A stretch of 64,000 nt of DNA from an uncultured Tateyamaria sp. (GTDB taxonomy: Bacteria; Pseudomonadota; Alphaproteobacteria; Rhodobacterales; Rhodobacteraceae): NCBI RefSeq assembly GCF_947503045.1, contig NZ_CANNCF010000001.1, positions 434,001-498,000 on the forward strand. The letters run 5' to 3'. Of this stretch, positions 18,938-28,299 are shown piece by piece (positions within the stretch are counted from its first letter, which is position 1; each line of letters opens with the position of its first letter). Under the pieces are notes generated by a model. The model worked only from the letters and a program-made list of their open reading frames with translations. It was not told the DNA's origin and searched no databases. The translations under genes were made by a program, and so were the position numbers.

Positions 18938-20242
18938 ATGGCGGACCTGTTTGCCTCTGAGCCGAGCATTGATGCAGGCCACCGCCCGTTGGCTGACCGT
19001 CTGCGCCCCAAGGTTCTGAGCGAGGTCATTGGCCAGCGGCAGGTGCTCGGCCCCGATGCGCCGCTCAGCGTGATGCTGGCGGCCGGCGCGTTGGGCTCGC
19101 TGGTCTTTTGGGGGCCGCCCGGTGTGGGCAAGACCACCATCGCGCGCCTTCTGGCGCATGAGACCGACCTGCATTTTGTGCAGATCAGCGCGATTTTCAC
19201 AGGCGTGCCGGACCTGAAAAAAGTGTTCGAGGCCGCACGCATTCGTCGCCAGAACGGGCAGGGCACCTTGCTGTTCGTTGACGAAATCCACCGCTTCAAC
19301 AAGGCCCAGCAGGACGGTTTTCTGCCGCATATGGAGGACGGGACGATCCTGCTGCTGGGTGCGACCACGGAAAACCCCAGCTTTGAGCTGAACGCCGCTG
19401 TTCTGTCCCGCGCGCAGGTGCTGGTGCTGGAACGGCTTGACCTCAAGGATCTTGAGTTGATGGCGCAGCGCGCGGAACAGGAGCTGGATAAAGCCCTGCC
19501 GCTGGATGAACCGGCCCGCGAGGCGCTGCTGGAGATGGCCGATGGGGACGGGCGTGCGCTGCTCAACCTGATCGAGCAGGTCGCGGCCTGGAGGATTGAG
19601 GGCAAGCTGGACAGGGATGCGCTGGCCACCCGCCTGATGCGCCGGGCCGCGCAATACGACAAGTCCGGTGATGCCCATTACAATCTGATATCGGCCTTGC
19701 ACAAATCGGTGCGCGGATCGGACCCGGATGCGTCGCTGTATTGGTTTGCGCGCATGCTTGAGGGGGGCGAAGACCCCCGTTATCTCGCCCGGCGCATCAC
19801 CCGCATGGCGGTCGAGGATATAGGCCTAGCTGACCCGCAGGCCCAAGCGGTGTGCCTGCAAAGCTGGGAGACCTATGAGCGTCTCGGCAGCCCCGAGGGC
19901 GAGTTGGCATTGGCGCAGGCCCTTGTCTACATCGCGCTCGCACCCAAATCGAACGCGGCCTACAACGCCTATAAGGGCGCGCGGCGGGCGGCCAAGCAGA
20001 CCGGATCGCATCCGCCACCCAAGCATATCCTGAATGCGCCAACCGCGCTGATGAAGGATCAGGGATACGGTGCGGGCTATGCTTATGACCACGACGCCGA
20101 GGATGGGTTTTCCGGGGCGAACTACTTTCCTGACGGGATGGAGCGCGCCGACCTCTACCAGCCGGTCGAACGCGGGTTCGAGCGCGACCTGAAAAAGCGG
20201 CTGGAGTACTTTGCGCGGTTGCGGGCCAAGCGGAACACCTGA
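18938..20242 (+). CDS. rarA: replication-associated recombination protein A (AAA+ ATPase)
   Basis: RarA/MgsA acts at stalled replication forks. The 434-residue protein has Walker A GPPGVGKTT, Walker B LLFVDEIHRFNK, a sensor region ATTENPSF, and the C-terminal oligomerisation domain typical of the family (around LARRITRMAVEDIGLADPQA). Its ATG follows the protease stop codon directly, so it is in the same transcript and probably translationally coupled. Confidence 0.95.
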   Translation: MADLFASEPSIDAGHRPLADRLRPKVLSEVIGQRQVLGPDAPLSVMLAAGALGSLVFWGPPGVGKTTIARLLAHETDLHFVQISAIFTGVPDLKKVFEAARIRRQNGQGTLLFVDEIHRFNKAQQDGFLPHMEDGTILLLGATTENPSFELNAAVLSRAQVLVLERLDLKDLELMAQRAEQELDKALPLDEPAREALLEMADGDGRALLNLIEQVAAWRIEGKLDRDALATRLMRRAAQYDKSGDAHYNLISALHKSVRGSDPDASLYWFARMLEGGEDPRYLARRITRMAVEDIGLADPQAQAVCLQSWETYERLGSPEGELALAQALVYIALAPKSNAAYNAYKGARRAAKQTGSHPPPKHILNAPTALMKDQGYGAGYAYDHDAEDGFSGANYFPDGMERADLYQPVERGFERDLKKRLEYFARLRAKRNT

Positions 20243-20283
20243 GCGCGCTTGACTCTGCTGGCCGAAGGGACGACAGACCGCGC

Positions 20284-20664
20284 ATGTTTACAACCCTTTC
20301 TCTTGTGGCCCTTGGCGGGGCGATTGGCGCGTCCTTGCGCTGGCTGACGGGCGTGGCGATGCTGCGCGCGCTGGGTCAGACTGATTTTCCACTGGCCATC
20401 ATCAGCGTCAACGTCATCGGGTCCTTCCTGATGGGTGTTTTTGTTGTGGCCGCCGCGCAAAAGGGGCTGACGCATCTGTCGCCTTTGGTGATGACCGGCA
20501 TTCTCGGCGGGTTCACCACCTTTTCGGCCTTTTCGCTTGAGACCATGACGCTGATCGAACGGGGGCAGGTCGCCTCGGCCAGCCTTTATATCCTGTTGTC
20601 GGTCGGCCTGTCCGTGGGCGCATTGGCGCTGGGCCTGATCCTCGCGCGGGGGGTGTTTGCATGA
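20284..20664 (+). CDS. crcB: fluoride ion exporter CrcB/Fluc
   Basis: This 126-residue protein has four membrane helices and works as a dual-topology dimer that exports fluoride. Family marks are GGAIGASLRWLTG, NVIGSFLMG and GGFTTFSAFSLE. No fluoride riboswitch is apparent in the 41-bp gap before it. The stop overlaps the start of the next gene by 4 bp. Confidence 0.93.
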   Translation: MFTTLSLVALGGAIGASLRWLTGVAMLRALGQTDFPLAIISVNVIGSFLMGVFVVAAAQKGLTHLSPLVMTGILGGFTTFSAFSLETMTLIERGQVASASLYILLSVGLSVGALALGLILARGVFA

Positions 20665-21698
20665 GTGGTGTTCAGACGATCACCGTGGGCGAGGACGAGG
20701 GCGATCAGCGCCTTGATCGGTTCCTCAAGCGCCGCTTTCCGCAGTTGTCCCAGGGCATGGTGGAAAAGATGTGCCGCAAGGGCGAATGTCGCGTGGATGG
20801 GGGCCGGGTCAAATCCAACTCGCGCGTGGAAGAGGGCCAGCAGGTCCGGGTGCCGCCTATCCCCGACAGCAAGGCGCCGCCGGTTGAGCGCACGGGCGTG
20901 TCCGAGGCCGACACCAAGCTGATCCAATCCTGCGTCATTTACCGCGACGATCATGTGATCGCGATCAACAAGCCGGCGGGTCTGCCGACCCAGGGCGGTT
21001 CGGGCCAGACCCGCCATGTGGACGGCATGGCCGAGGCGCTGATGTTCGGGTTCGAGGACAAGCCGCGCCTTGTGCATCGTCTGGACAAGGACACATCCGG
21101 CGTGCTGCTGCTGGCCCGCACGCGTCTGGCCGCCAAGGCGCTGACAGCGGCGATGCGCCACCGCGAGACGCGCAAGATTTACTGGGCCTTGGTGGCCGGT
21201 GTGCCCACGCCCTATCTGGGCGAGATCAAATATGGGCTGGTCAAGGCCCCCGGTCGCGGCAAGGGCGGCGAGGGCGAAAAGATGATCGCCGTCCACCCGC
21301 GCGAGGTCGAAAACACGCCCGGCGCCAAACGGGCGGCGACGCTTTATGCCACGCTATACCGCGTCGCCTCGCGTGCGGCATGGGTCGCGATGGAGCCGAT
21401 CACCGGGCGCACCCACCAATTGCGCGCGCACATGGCCGAGATTGGGCATCCGATCATTGGCGATGGCAAATATGGCGGCTCGGGGCAGGAAAACCTTGGC
21501 GATGGCTGGGGCGCGCAACTGGGTGGGATCATCTCGAAAAAACTGCACTTGCACGCCCGCATGATGCGGTTCGAACATCCTCATACCCGCAAGGTTATCA
21601 CGGTCACCGCGCCGATGCCCGATCACATGGCCGCCAGTTGGGACACCTTTGGCTGGACTGAGGATCTGGCCGCCGAGGACCCGTTCGAGGACATCTGA
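20661..21698 (+). CDS. RluC/RluD-family 23S rRNA pseudouridine synthase
   Basis: The 345-residue protein has an N-terminal S4 RNA-binding domain (QRLDRFLKRRFPQLSQG) and a catalytic domain with the RluA-family motif HRLDKDTSGVLLLA, whose Asp attacks the uracil ring. The length and S4 domain suggest the RluC branch (23S U955/2504/2580), but the exact target cannot be fixed. It overlaps crcB by 4 bp and the HAD gene by one base. Confidence 0.9.
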   Translation: MSGVQTITVGEDEGDQRLDRFLKRRFPQLSQGMVEKMCRKGECRVDGGRVKSNSRVEEGQQVRVPPIPDSKAPPVERTGVSEADTKLIQSCVIYRDDHVIAINKPAGLPTQGGSGQTRHVDGMAEALMFGFEDKPRLVHRLDKDTSGVLLLARTRLAAKALTAAMRHRETRKIYWALVAGVPTPYLGEIKYGLVKAPGRGKGGEGEKMIAVHPREVENTPGAKRAATLYATLYRVASRAAWVAMEPITGRTHQLRAHMAEIGHPIIGDGKYGGSGQENLGDGWGAQLGGIISKKLHLHARMMRFEHPHTRKVITVTAPMPDHMAASWDTFGWTEDLAAEDPFEDI

Positions 21699-22357
21699 TG
21701 CGGCTGGTGATCTTTGATGTGGACGGCACGCTGGTCGACAGTCAGGGCGACATCGTGGCCAGCATGACCGCCGCCTTTGAAGATGCCGGACTGCCTGTGC
21801 CGGTACGCTCCAGAATCCTCAGCATCGTGGGCCTGTCGCTGGACGTGGCCATGGGCGAACTGGCGCCGGGTGCGGACACAAACCGGATGGTGCGCGTCTA
21901 CAAGGACGCCTATGCGCAGCTGCGCGTGTCCAAGGGGGCGGCGTCTTCGCCGCTATATCCCGGGGCGCGGGCGGCGCTGGATCACTTTGCGGGCCGCAGC
22001 GATCTGGTGATGGGTGTGGCCACGGGCAAATCCAAGCGTGGCCTTGATGGTCTGATCGAGGCGCATGGGTTGGAGGATATGTTTGTCACGCGGCAAGTCG
22101 CAGATTTCCACCCCTCCAAACCGCATCCGTCGATGATCCACACTGCGCTGGACGAGACGGGGGTTGCGCCGGGCGATGCGGTAATGATTGGCGATACGCG
22201 ATTTGATATGGAGATGGCGGCCAATGCCGGTGTGGCGGGCATTGGTGTGACGTGGGGGTACCATCCGCGCACGCAGCTTGGTGCGGCGCGGCACATCATC
22301 GAGGACTTTCGCGATTTGGCAGGGGCGGTCGACGCCCTGTGGGAGGGGCGCATATGA
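21698..22357 (+). CDS. HAD-IA family hydrolase, phosphoglycolate-phosphatase-like
   Basis: The 219-residue protein has motif I FDVDGTLVDSQ with the nucleophilic Asp, motif II ATGKSKRG, and motif III/IV GDTRFDMEMAANAGV. The helical cap lies between residues about 17 and 85. Gph-like phosphatases remove damaged or by-product phosphates; the substrate is not determinable. It is coupled to both neighbours by overlapping start/stop codons. Confidence 0.88.
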   Translation: MRLVIFDVDGTLVDSQGDIVASMTAAFEDAGLPVPVRSRILSIVGLSLDVAMGELAPGADTNRMVRVYKDAYAQLRVSKGAASSPLYPGARAALDHFAGRSDLVMGVATGKSKRGLDGLIEAHGLEDMFVTRQVADFHPSKPHPSMIHTALDETGVAPGDAVMIGDTRFDMEMAANAGVAGIGVTWGYHPRTQLGAARHIIEDFRDLAGAVDALWEGRI

Positions 22358-23067
22358 GCGAGTGGAAACAAAAGCGATTCTGGACAACCGTGGCGACCAA
22401 AGAGGGCGCAGAGGGCTGGACCATCGAGCTGGACGGACGCGCGGTCAGGACACCGGCCAAGGTTGCGCTGCTGTTGCCCACATCCGCACTGGCGCAGGCC
22501 GTTGCCATAGAATGGGACGCGCAGGAGGGCGAAATTGACCCCCTGTCGATGCCTTTCACCCGCTCGGCCAACGCGGCCATCGACAAAGTGGCGATTCAGC
22601 ACGGTGAAGTGGCCGATATGCTGGCCGGTTACGGGGATGCGGACCTGCTGTGTTACCGCGCGGGCAGCCCGACCGAGCTGGTCGAACGCCAGTCCGCGGC
22701 GTGGGACCCCTACCTTGACTGGGCGGCAGAGGCGCTGGGCGCACGTCTGCACCCGCGCATCGGGGTGATCCACGAATCACAGGACGCCGAGGCGCTGAAC
22801 CGGCTGTCAGAGCGGGTGCATGCCATGAGTAATTTCGAATTGGCGGCGTTTCACGACCTTGTCAGCCTGTCCGGATCGCTGATCCTGGGTTTCGCCGCCG
22901 CTCAAGACTTGAACCCCGCGCCCGAGATTTGGGCGGCCAGCCGGGTCGATGAAATCTGGCAGGAAGAGCAATGGGGCGCGGACGAAGAGGCGCAAAGCGT
23001 TGCAGAAATCAAGAAAGCCTCTTTTTTGCATGCCAAATCCTTCTTTGATGCGGCGCGCACGCCGTAA
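22354..23067 (+). CDS. ATP12-family F1-ATPase assembly chaperone
   Basis: ATP12 binds the F1 alpha subunit during ATP synthase assembly; it is found in mitochondria and alphaproteobacteria. The start is at MSEWKQKRFWTTV, overlapping the HAD stop by 4 bp; the track extension is not family sequence. The 237-residue protein has the N-terminal GWTIELDGRAVRTPAK and the C-terminal segment DEIWQEEQWGADEEA. It closes the crcB-rlu-HAD-atp12 unit. Confidence 0.92.
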   Translation: MSEWKQKRFWTTVATKEGAEGWTIELDGRAVRTPAKVALLLPTSALAQAVAIEWDAQEGEIDPLSMPFTRSANAAIDKVAIQHGEVADMLAGYGDADLLCYRAGSPTELVERQSAAWDPYLDWAAEALGARLHPRIGVIHESQDAEALNRLSERVHAMSNFELAAFHDLVSLSGSLILGFAAAQDLNPAPEIWAASRVDEIWQEEQWGADEEAQSVAEIKKASFLHAKSFFDAARTP

Positions 23068-23084
23068 ACGGCTTTGGGGGGAAG

Positions 23085-23120
23085 GGCTTTTGCAAAGCGC
23101 CCAATAATTCAGCAAAAGCC
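23085..23120. promoter_or_regulatory. 9-bp inverted repeat after atp12
   Basis: GGCTTTTGC at 23085-23093 pairs perfectly with GCAAAAGCC at 23112-23120 across an 18-nt loop. There is no T run, so it may be a weak terminator or an aapJ leader element. Confidence 0.4.
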
Positions 23121-23286
23121 ATCGGGTTTGGTGATGCTGCTCTTGACGTTTTGGCATGAATCCTAGCAAACTACGGCCCACTAGGTGGGGATGAACCCCT
23201 CTGGGATCACGTCCGGCATGCCTGATCACTCTGCATGCATCGGTCGAACCGCCAAAACATGGCGGAAAATCAGGAAGAGGTAAGTA

Positions 23287-24306
23287 ATGAAAAAATCCGT
23301 ATTCTTAGGCGCGCTCACTGTTGCCGGTGTCGCAGCCGGTGCTGCGGCAGCTGGCACGCTTGACGACGTCAAGGCACGTGGCACGCTGAACTGCGGCGTG
23401 ACAACCGGTCTGGTCGGCTTTGCGGCGCCAGATGCGAACGGTGAATGGAAGGGCTTTGACGTCGCGGTATGCCGCGCTGTTGCCGCTGCCGTTCTGGGTG
23501 ACGCATCCGCCGTTGAGTTCGTTCCAACCACAGGCAAGACACGCTTCACAGCACTTGCTTCGGGTGAGATCGACATGCTGGCGCGTAACACCACATGGAC
23601 ATTCTCGCGCGACGTCGACCTCAAATTCGAATTCGTCGGGATCAACTACTATGACGGCCAAGGCTTCATGGTTCCAAAAGAACTGGGTGTGTCCTCGGCC
23701 AAGGATCTGGACGGCGCGACTGTCTGCATCCAGACCGGTACAACAACAGAGCTGAACCTCGCGGACTTCTTCCGCGCCAACAACATCAGCTATGAGCCTG
23801 TGCCAATCGAAACCAACGCCGAAGGCAACCAGCAATACCTTGCCGGCGCCTGCGACACGTACACCACGGACGCGTCCGGTCTGGCCGCTTCTCGTGCAAC
23901 ATACGAGAACCCGGGCGACCACGTCATTCTGCCCGAGATCATCTCCAAAGAGCCTCTGGGCCCGCTGGTACGTCACGGTGACAACGAATGGGCGGACGTC
24001 GTGCGCTGGACTCTGAACGCACTGATCGCAGCTGAAGAGCTGGGCGTGACATCGGCCAACGTTGCTGACCTGTCGTCTGCAGCCGGTGACAACCCTGAAG
24101 TGAACCGCCTGCTGGGTACCGAAGACACCCTGGGCGAGATGCTGGGTCTGGACGCTGACTGGGCGTCCAAAGCGATCACCGCAGTCGGCAACTACGGCGA
24201 GATCTTTGAAGGCAACATCGGCGAATCCACTCCGATCGGTCTGGCCCGTGGCCTGAACGCTCAGTGGACCGAAGGCGGCCTGCTTTACACGCCTCCTTTC
24301 CGCTAA
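23287..24306 (+). CDS. aapJ: general L-amino-acid ABC transporter, periplasmic binding protein
   Basis: This family 3 solute-binding protein (339 residues) has a signal peptide (MKKSVFLGALTVAGVAAGAAAAG). Family marks are LNCGVTTGLVGFAAPDANGEWKGFDV and the TVCIQTGTTTELNLADFF region. It is the receptor of an AapJQMP/BztABCD-type uptake system for glutamate, glutamine, aspartate and other L-amino acids. Its codon use (many GAC, CTG, GGT) suggests high expression. A 13-bp hairpin separates it from the permease genes. Confidence 0.92.
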   Translation: MKKSVFLGALTVAGVAAGAAAAGTLDDVKARGTLNCGVTTGLVGFAAPDANGEWKGFDVAVCRAVAAAVLGDASAVEFVPTTGKTRFTALASGEIDMLARNTTWTFSRDVDLKFEFVGINYYDGQGFMVPKELGVSSAKDLDGATVCIQTGTTTELNLADFFRANNISYEPVPIETNAEGNQQYLAGACDTYTTDASGLAASRATYENPGDHVILPEIISKEPLGPLVRHGDNEWADVVRWTLNALIAAEELGVTSANVADLSSAAGDNPEVNRLLGTEDTLGEMLGLDADWASKAITAVGNYGEIFEGNIGESTPIGLARGLNAQWTEGGLLYTPPFR

Positions 24307-24316
24307 ACACAATCGC

Positions 24317-24348
24317 CAAGGGGCGCAGGGTCAAACCTGCGCCCCTTG
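24317..24348 (+). terminator. perfect 13-bp hairpin between aapJ and aapQ
   Basis: CAAGGGGCGCAGG and CCTGCGCCCCTTG enclose a 6-nt loop with no T run after it. Such hairpins in ABC operons stabilise the binding-protein message and reduce read-through, giving more AapJ than permease. Confidence 0.75.
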
Positions 24349-24476
24349 CACATCAGGGGCAATAGATCGCTGATAACAGCGGCACCCAGCCTCTAAAATA
24401 GCCAGCAACAAACAGCCCGGTCCTGCGCATTACGCGCGAAAAATCCAAAAAAGACCGGCACACGGGGACCATCCAA

Positions 24477-25691
24477 ATGACGACGATCACCGACCCGCCA
24501 CAGGGTGCATTCCGCCTGTCGATGCTGATCAATGACACGCGGTACCGATCCTATACGTTCCAGTTTATCGCATTGCTCGCGCTGATCTCGGCTTTTGCCT
24601 ATCTTGGCTCGAACCTGTTCAGCAACCTCGCAGCGGCCGGTCTCAACATCTCGTACGGCTTTCTGGGGACCCCGGCCGGGTATGACATCAACCAGACGCT
24701 GGTTGAGTATAACAGCCAGTCCACCAATGCACGGGCGGCCCTCGTCGGCATCCTGAACACGCTGCTGGTCGCCTTTCTGGCCTGCGTCACGGCCACTGTC
24801 TTCGGCGTCGTCGCAGGTGTCTTGCGCCTGTCCAACAACTGGCTCGTCAGCAAGCTGATGTCGTTCTACGTCGAAATCTTTCGCAACATTCCGGTCCTGA
24901 TCTGGATCATCATCATCTTCACCATCATGATCGCCGTCCTGCCCGGGCCGCGCGCCTTTCGCGGAGACGAGCCCGAAGCGAGCATGTTCCTGAACGCCAT
25001 CGCGTTCACCAACCGGGGGGTCTATATCCCCGCACCGGTCTGGGGGCCGGGGTCGATGCTGGTTGTGGCCACGTTCATCCTGTCGGTGATCGGCGTGTTC
25101 GCCTATCGCCGCTATGCCACCAAGCTGCTTTATGACACGGGCCGTCTGCTGCCCATGGGCTGGCCAAGCCTTGCAATCCTGTTTGTCCCGACCCTGCTGA
25201 TCTATTTCGTAATGGGCATGCCCATCGGTCTGGATTATCCCGAACTCAAGGGCTTTAATTTTGCCGGTGGGATCAAGGTCGGTGGACCGTTGATCGCGCT
25301 GTGGTTCGCCCTGTCGATCTACACCGGAGCCTTCATCGCCGAAAACGTGCGCGCGGGCATTCAGGCCATCTCCAAGGGTCAGACCGAAGCCGCCGGAGCG
25401 CTGGGCCTGCGGTCGGGTCGGATCATGAACCTTGTGGTGCTGCCCCAGGCGCTGCGGGTCATCATCCCGCCGCTGATCTCGCAATATCTCAACATCACCA
25501 AGAATTCGTCGCTGGCGATTGCGGTGGGCTATGCCGACATCACGGCGACGCTGGGCGGGATCACCCTGAACCAGACGGGGCGCGCAATCGAATGCGTCCT
25601 TTTGCTGATGTTGTTCTATCTCACGATCTCGCTGTCGATCTCGGCGGTGATGAACGTCTACAACAACTCTGTTAAGCTGAAGGAGCGCTGA
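24477..25691 (+). CDS. aapQ: general L-amino-acid ABC transporter permease
   Basis: This 404-residue inner-membrane protein of the HisMQ family has the EAA loop (AENVRAGIQAISKGQTEAAGALGL) that docks the ATPase. It has a long periplasmic insertion between the first helices, typical of AapQ/BztB rather than of 220-residue HisQ-type permeases. The next permease starts 3 bp after its stop. Confidence 0.92.
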   Translation: MTTITDPPQGAFRLSMLINDTRYRSYTFQFIALLALISAFAYLGSNLFSNLAAAGLNISYGFLGTPAGYDINQTLVEYNSQSTNARAALVGILNTLLVAFLACVTATVFGVVAGVLRLSNNWLVSKLMSFYVEIFRNIPVLIWIIIIFTIMIAVLPGPRAFRGDEPEASMFLNAIAFTNRGVYIPAPVWGPGSMLVVATFILSVIGVFAYRRYATKLLYDTGRLLPMGWPSLAILFVPTLLIYFVMGMPIGLDYPELKGFNFAGGIKVGGPLIALWFALSIYTGAFIAENVRAGIQAISKGQTEAAGALGLRSGRIMNLVVLPQALRVIIPPLISQYLNITKNSSLAIAVGYADITATLGGITLNQTGRAIECVLLLMLFYLTISLSISAVMNVYNNSVKLKER

Positions 25692-25694
25692 ACC

Positions 25695-26993
25695 ATGTCG
25701 GACTCACAGACAAATTCCGTCGCCTTCGTACGCACCGATCCGATCCCACCAGCGGCGCCGCCCTTCACCACCTCCGGGCCAGTCAAATGGGCCAAGGACA
25801 ACCTGTTCTCTACCCCCGCCTACACCCTGCTGACCGTCGCCGCGCTTTATGTGATCTACCTGATCCTGTCCAACACGCTGCCGTGGATTTTCAACGGGGT
25901 CTGGAACACCTCCAGCCTCGCGGAATGCCGTGAAGTGCTGCAGGGCGTGTCAGGCGGGTGCTTTTCCGTTCTGACAGAGCGGTGGAACCAGCTGATCTTT
26001 GGGTTCAAATACCCGGTCGAAGAATACTGGCGCCCCTCAATGGCCTTTTTGCTGTTGTTCGTGGCCGCCGCCCCGGTGCTGTTTTATAAACTGCCACGCC
26101 AGTTGCTGATCATAACGGGCCTGTTTCCCTTCGTCGCCTTCTGGCTGATCTGGGGCGGCACCATCCTTGCGCCCCTCATCGCGCTGGCGGGTTTTATCGC
26201 GGGCTACCTTGTCTACACCCGCCTTGTGACGTTCAGCTTTGCCGCCGGGTTCTTTGGTGGCATTGCGGCCGCGTTCGTCGTGTGGATCGTGGGGGGCGAA
26301 TTGATCCCCGAAGGTGCAAGCGAGAATGCGTGGCTGGCGCCTGTGGCCAGCCGGGATCTGGGGGGCTTTATGCTCAACATGATGCTGGGGGTCACCTGCG
26401 TGTCCCTGTCCCTGCCCATCGGGATCGCGCTGGCGCTGGGGCGTCAGTCGGACATGCCGCTGATCAAATGGATCTGCGTGGTCTTCATCGAGTTCATTCG
26501 CGGTGTTCCGCTGATCACGCTGCTGTTCGTGGCAAGCGTCATGCTGGCCTATTTCTTTCCACCTGAATCCTCGACCGACCTGTTTGTGCGGGTGGTGATC
26601 ATGATCACCATGTTCTCGTCGGCCTATATCGCCGAAGTGATCCGTGGCGGGCTTGCCGCCCTGCCGCGCGGACAATACGAAGCAGCGGATTCACTGGGAC
26701 TGGACTATGCGCAGGCCATGCGCCTGATCATCCTGCCGCAAGCGCTCAAGATTTCGATCCCCGGGATCGTCAACATCGCCGTGGGCCTGTTCAAGGACAC
26801 CACGCTGGTGTCGGTGATTTCGATGTTCGACATCCTTGGCATGATCCGTGGTCCCATTCTCGCCGCGACCGAATGGAACGGGGTTTATTGGGAACTGCTC
26901 GGCTTTGCCGCACTTCTTTTCTTTGTCGTTTGCTACGGCATTTCACAATATTCGCAGTGGCTCGAACGCCAGCTCGCGACCGATCACCGCTGA
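25695..26993 (+). CDS. aapM: general L-amino-acid ABC transporter permease
   Basis: This second permease has 432 residues with extra N-terminal helices and the EAA loop (AEVIRGGLAALPRGQYEAADSLGL). Its length is closer to BztC than to Rhizobium AapM, so either naming applies. It forms the heterodimeric channel with the aapQ product. Confidence 0.92.
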   Translation: MSDSQTNSVAFVRTDPIPPAAPPFTTSGPVKWAKDNLFSTPAYTLLTVAALYVIYLILSNTLPWIFNGVWNTSSLAECREVLQGVSGGCFSVLTERWNQLIFGFKYPVEEYWRPSMAFLLLFVAAAPVLFYKLPRQLLIITGLFPFVAFWLIWGGTILAPLIALAGFIAGYLVYTRLVTFSFAAGFFGGIAAAFVVWIVGGELIPEGASENAWLAPVASRDLGGFMLNMMLGVTCVSLSLPIGIALALGRQSDMPLIKWICVVFIEFIRGVPLITLLFVASVMLAYFFPPESSTDLFVRVVIMITMFSSAYIAEVIRGGLAALPRGQYEAADSLGLDYAQAMRLIILPQALKISIPGIVNIAVGLFKDTTLVSVISMFDILGMIRGPILAATEWNGVYWELLGFAALLFFVVCYGISQYSQWLERQLATDHR

Positions 26994-27008
26994 TAAGGAG
27001 TGGCTGAC

Positions 27009-27776
27009 ATGAACACACAAGTTGCACAGAACATTTCGACCGAGGTCGCGATTTCCATCGAGAACATGAACAAGTGGTATGGCACATTCCACGTGCTGCG
27101 CGACATCGACCTGACGGTGTATCAGGGCGAGCGGATCGTGATTGCGGGCCCGTCGGGCTCGGGCAAGTCCACCTTGATCCGTTGTATCAACGCGCTTGAG
27201 GAACACCAGCAGGGCAGCATCACCGTGGACGGCACGTTGCTGTCTTCGGACCTCAAGAACATCGACAAGATCCGGTCCGAAGTTGGCATGTGCTTTCAGC
27301 ACTTCAACCTGTTCCCGCACCTGTCGATCCTCGAGAACTGTACGCTGGCCCCGATCTGGGTGCGCAAGACACTCAAAAAGGAAGCCGAAGAGATCGCGAT
27401 GCACTTCCTTGAAAAGGTGAAGATCCCGGATCAGGCCGACAAGTATCCGGGTCAGTTGTCCGGTGGTCAGCAGCAGCGTGTGGCAATCGCGCGCTCACTG
27501 TGTATGCGCCCGCGCATCATGCTGTTTGACGAACCGACATCTGCCCTCGATCCCGAGATGATCAAAGAGGTGCTCGACACCATGGTGGAGCTTGCCGAAG
27601 AAGGCATGACCATGCTGTGCGTGACGCACGAAATGGGCTTTGCCCGTCAGGTGGCCAACCGCGTGATCTTTATGGATGAAGGTCAGATTGTTGAGCAGAA
27701 CGAGCCTGAAGAGTTCTTTAACAATCCGCAGTCCCCACGGACGCAACTGTTCCTGAGCCAGATCCTCGGGCACTGA
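27009..27776 (+). CDS. aapP: general L-amino-acid ABC transporter ATP-binding protein
   Basis: This ATPase of the polar amino-acid class has Walker [14 protein letters not shown], signature [15 protein letters not shown], Walker [15 protein letters not shown] and the H-loop VTHEMGFA. The start is taken at ATG 27009, 8 nt after AAGGAG; the track GTG at 27000 overlaps the Shine-Dalgarno. The 255-residue product energises uptake through AapQM. Confidence 0.94.
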   Translation: MNTQVAQNISTEVAISIENMNKWYGTFHVLRDIDLTVYQGERIVIAGPSGSGKSTLIRCINALEEHQQGSITVDGTLLSSDLKNIDKIRSEVGMCFQHFNLFPHLSILENCTLAPIWVRKTLKKEAEEIAMHFLEKVKIPDQADKYPGQLSGGQQQRVAIARSLCMRPRIMLFDEPTSALDPEMIKEVLDTMVELAEEGMTMLCVTHEMGFARQVANRVIFMDEGQIVEQNEPEEFFNNPQSPRTQLFLSQILGH

Positions 27777-27781
27777 TCCCC

Positions 27782-27808
27782 GTAGGGCGGACCTGTGGTC
27801 CGCCTTAC
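27782..27808. repeat. dispersed palindromic spacer repeat, copy 7
   Basis: GTAGGGCGGACCTGTGGTCCGCCTTAC: stem AGGGCGGACC / GGTCCGCCTT with one mismatch. It lies between converging aapP and the phosphatase gene, overlapping the latter's stop codon. Confidence 0.7.
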
Positions 27809-28299
27809 AACATCATCTCGCGCGGTATCGCGAAATCGATTGGCTGGCCACTGCGCCAGCCAATGTCGTTCCAGCCTTTGGCCTCAAATCGGATCACGGT
27901 TGTGGCGCCGGTCGGGTAGTCGACAAAGCGGGGATGGCGCGGCGGGTGTGCCACAAGGCGCTGCGCGAAATCGGCAATCCCCGGGTTGTGGCCAAGCATC
28001 AACAAGCAAGGGCTGGTCTGGTCGCGTAGCACGTCCAGCATCACCTCAGGACCCGCATGAAAAAGCGTGCGCGTGTAGCTGACCGGCACAACAAAGCCGA
28101 GCCCGGCAAAAGTCTGGCCCGTGCGGGTGCTGCTGGAACTGACCACCTGATCAGGCACATGTCCCTGCGCGCGCAGCCAATCACCCATGGCTGCGGCCGA
28201 GGCGTGGCCGCGAGGGTTCAGGGGGCGGTCGTGATCAGCGAGGTTTGGATTGTCCCAACTGGATTTTGCATGACGCATCAGGATCAGGGTAAGGCTCAT
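27805..28299 (-). CDS. SixA-type histidine phosphatase
   Basis: This 164-residue member of the histidine phosphatase (RHG) superfamily has the catalytic LMRHAKSSW, the second-His region LGHNPGIADFA and an Arg/Glu core. SixA removes phosphate from phospho-His domains in E. coli; the target here is unknown. The start is at MSLTLILMRHAK, overlapping the upstream ferredoxin-like gene by 4 bp; the track extension is that gene's other frame. Confidence 0.85.
   Translation of the reverse strand: MSLTLILMRHAKSSWDNPNLADHDRPLNPRGHASAAAMGDWLRAQGHVPDQVVSSSSTRTGQTFAGLGFVVPVSYTRTLFHAGPEVMLDVLRDQTSPCLLMLGHNPGIADFAQRLVAHPPRHPRFVDYPTGATTVIRFEAKGWNDIGWRSGQPIDFAIPREMML

Noticed and set aside
18401-19702. 433-residue minus-strand ORF across the protease and rarA
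   Set aside because: Crosses two well-supported genes and has antisense composition.
20243-20283. Fluoride riboswitch before crcB
   Set aside because: The gap is only 41 bp and shows no matching structure.
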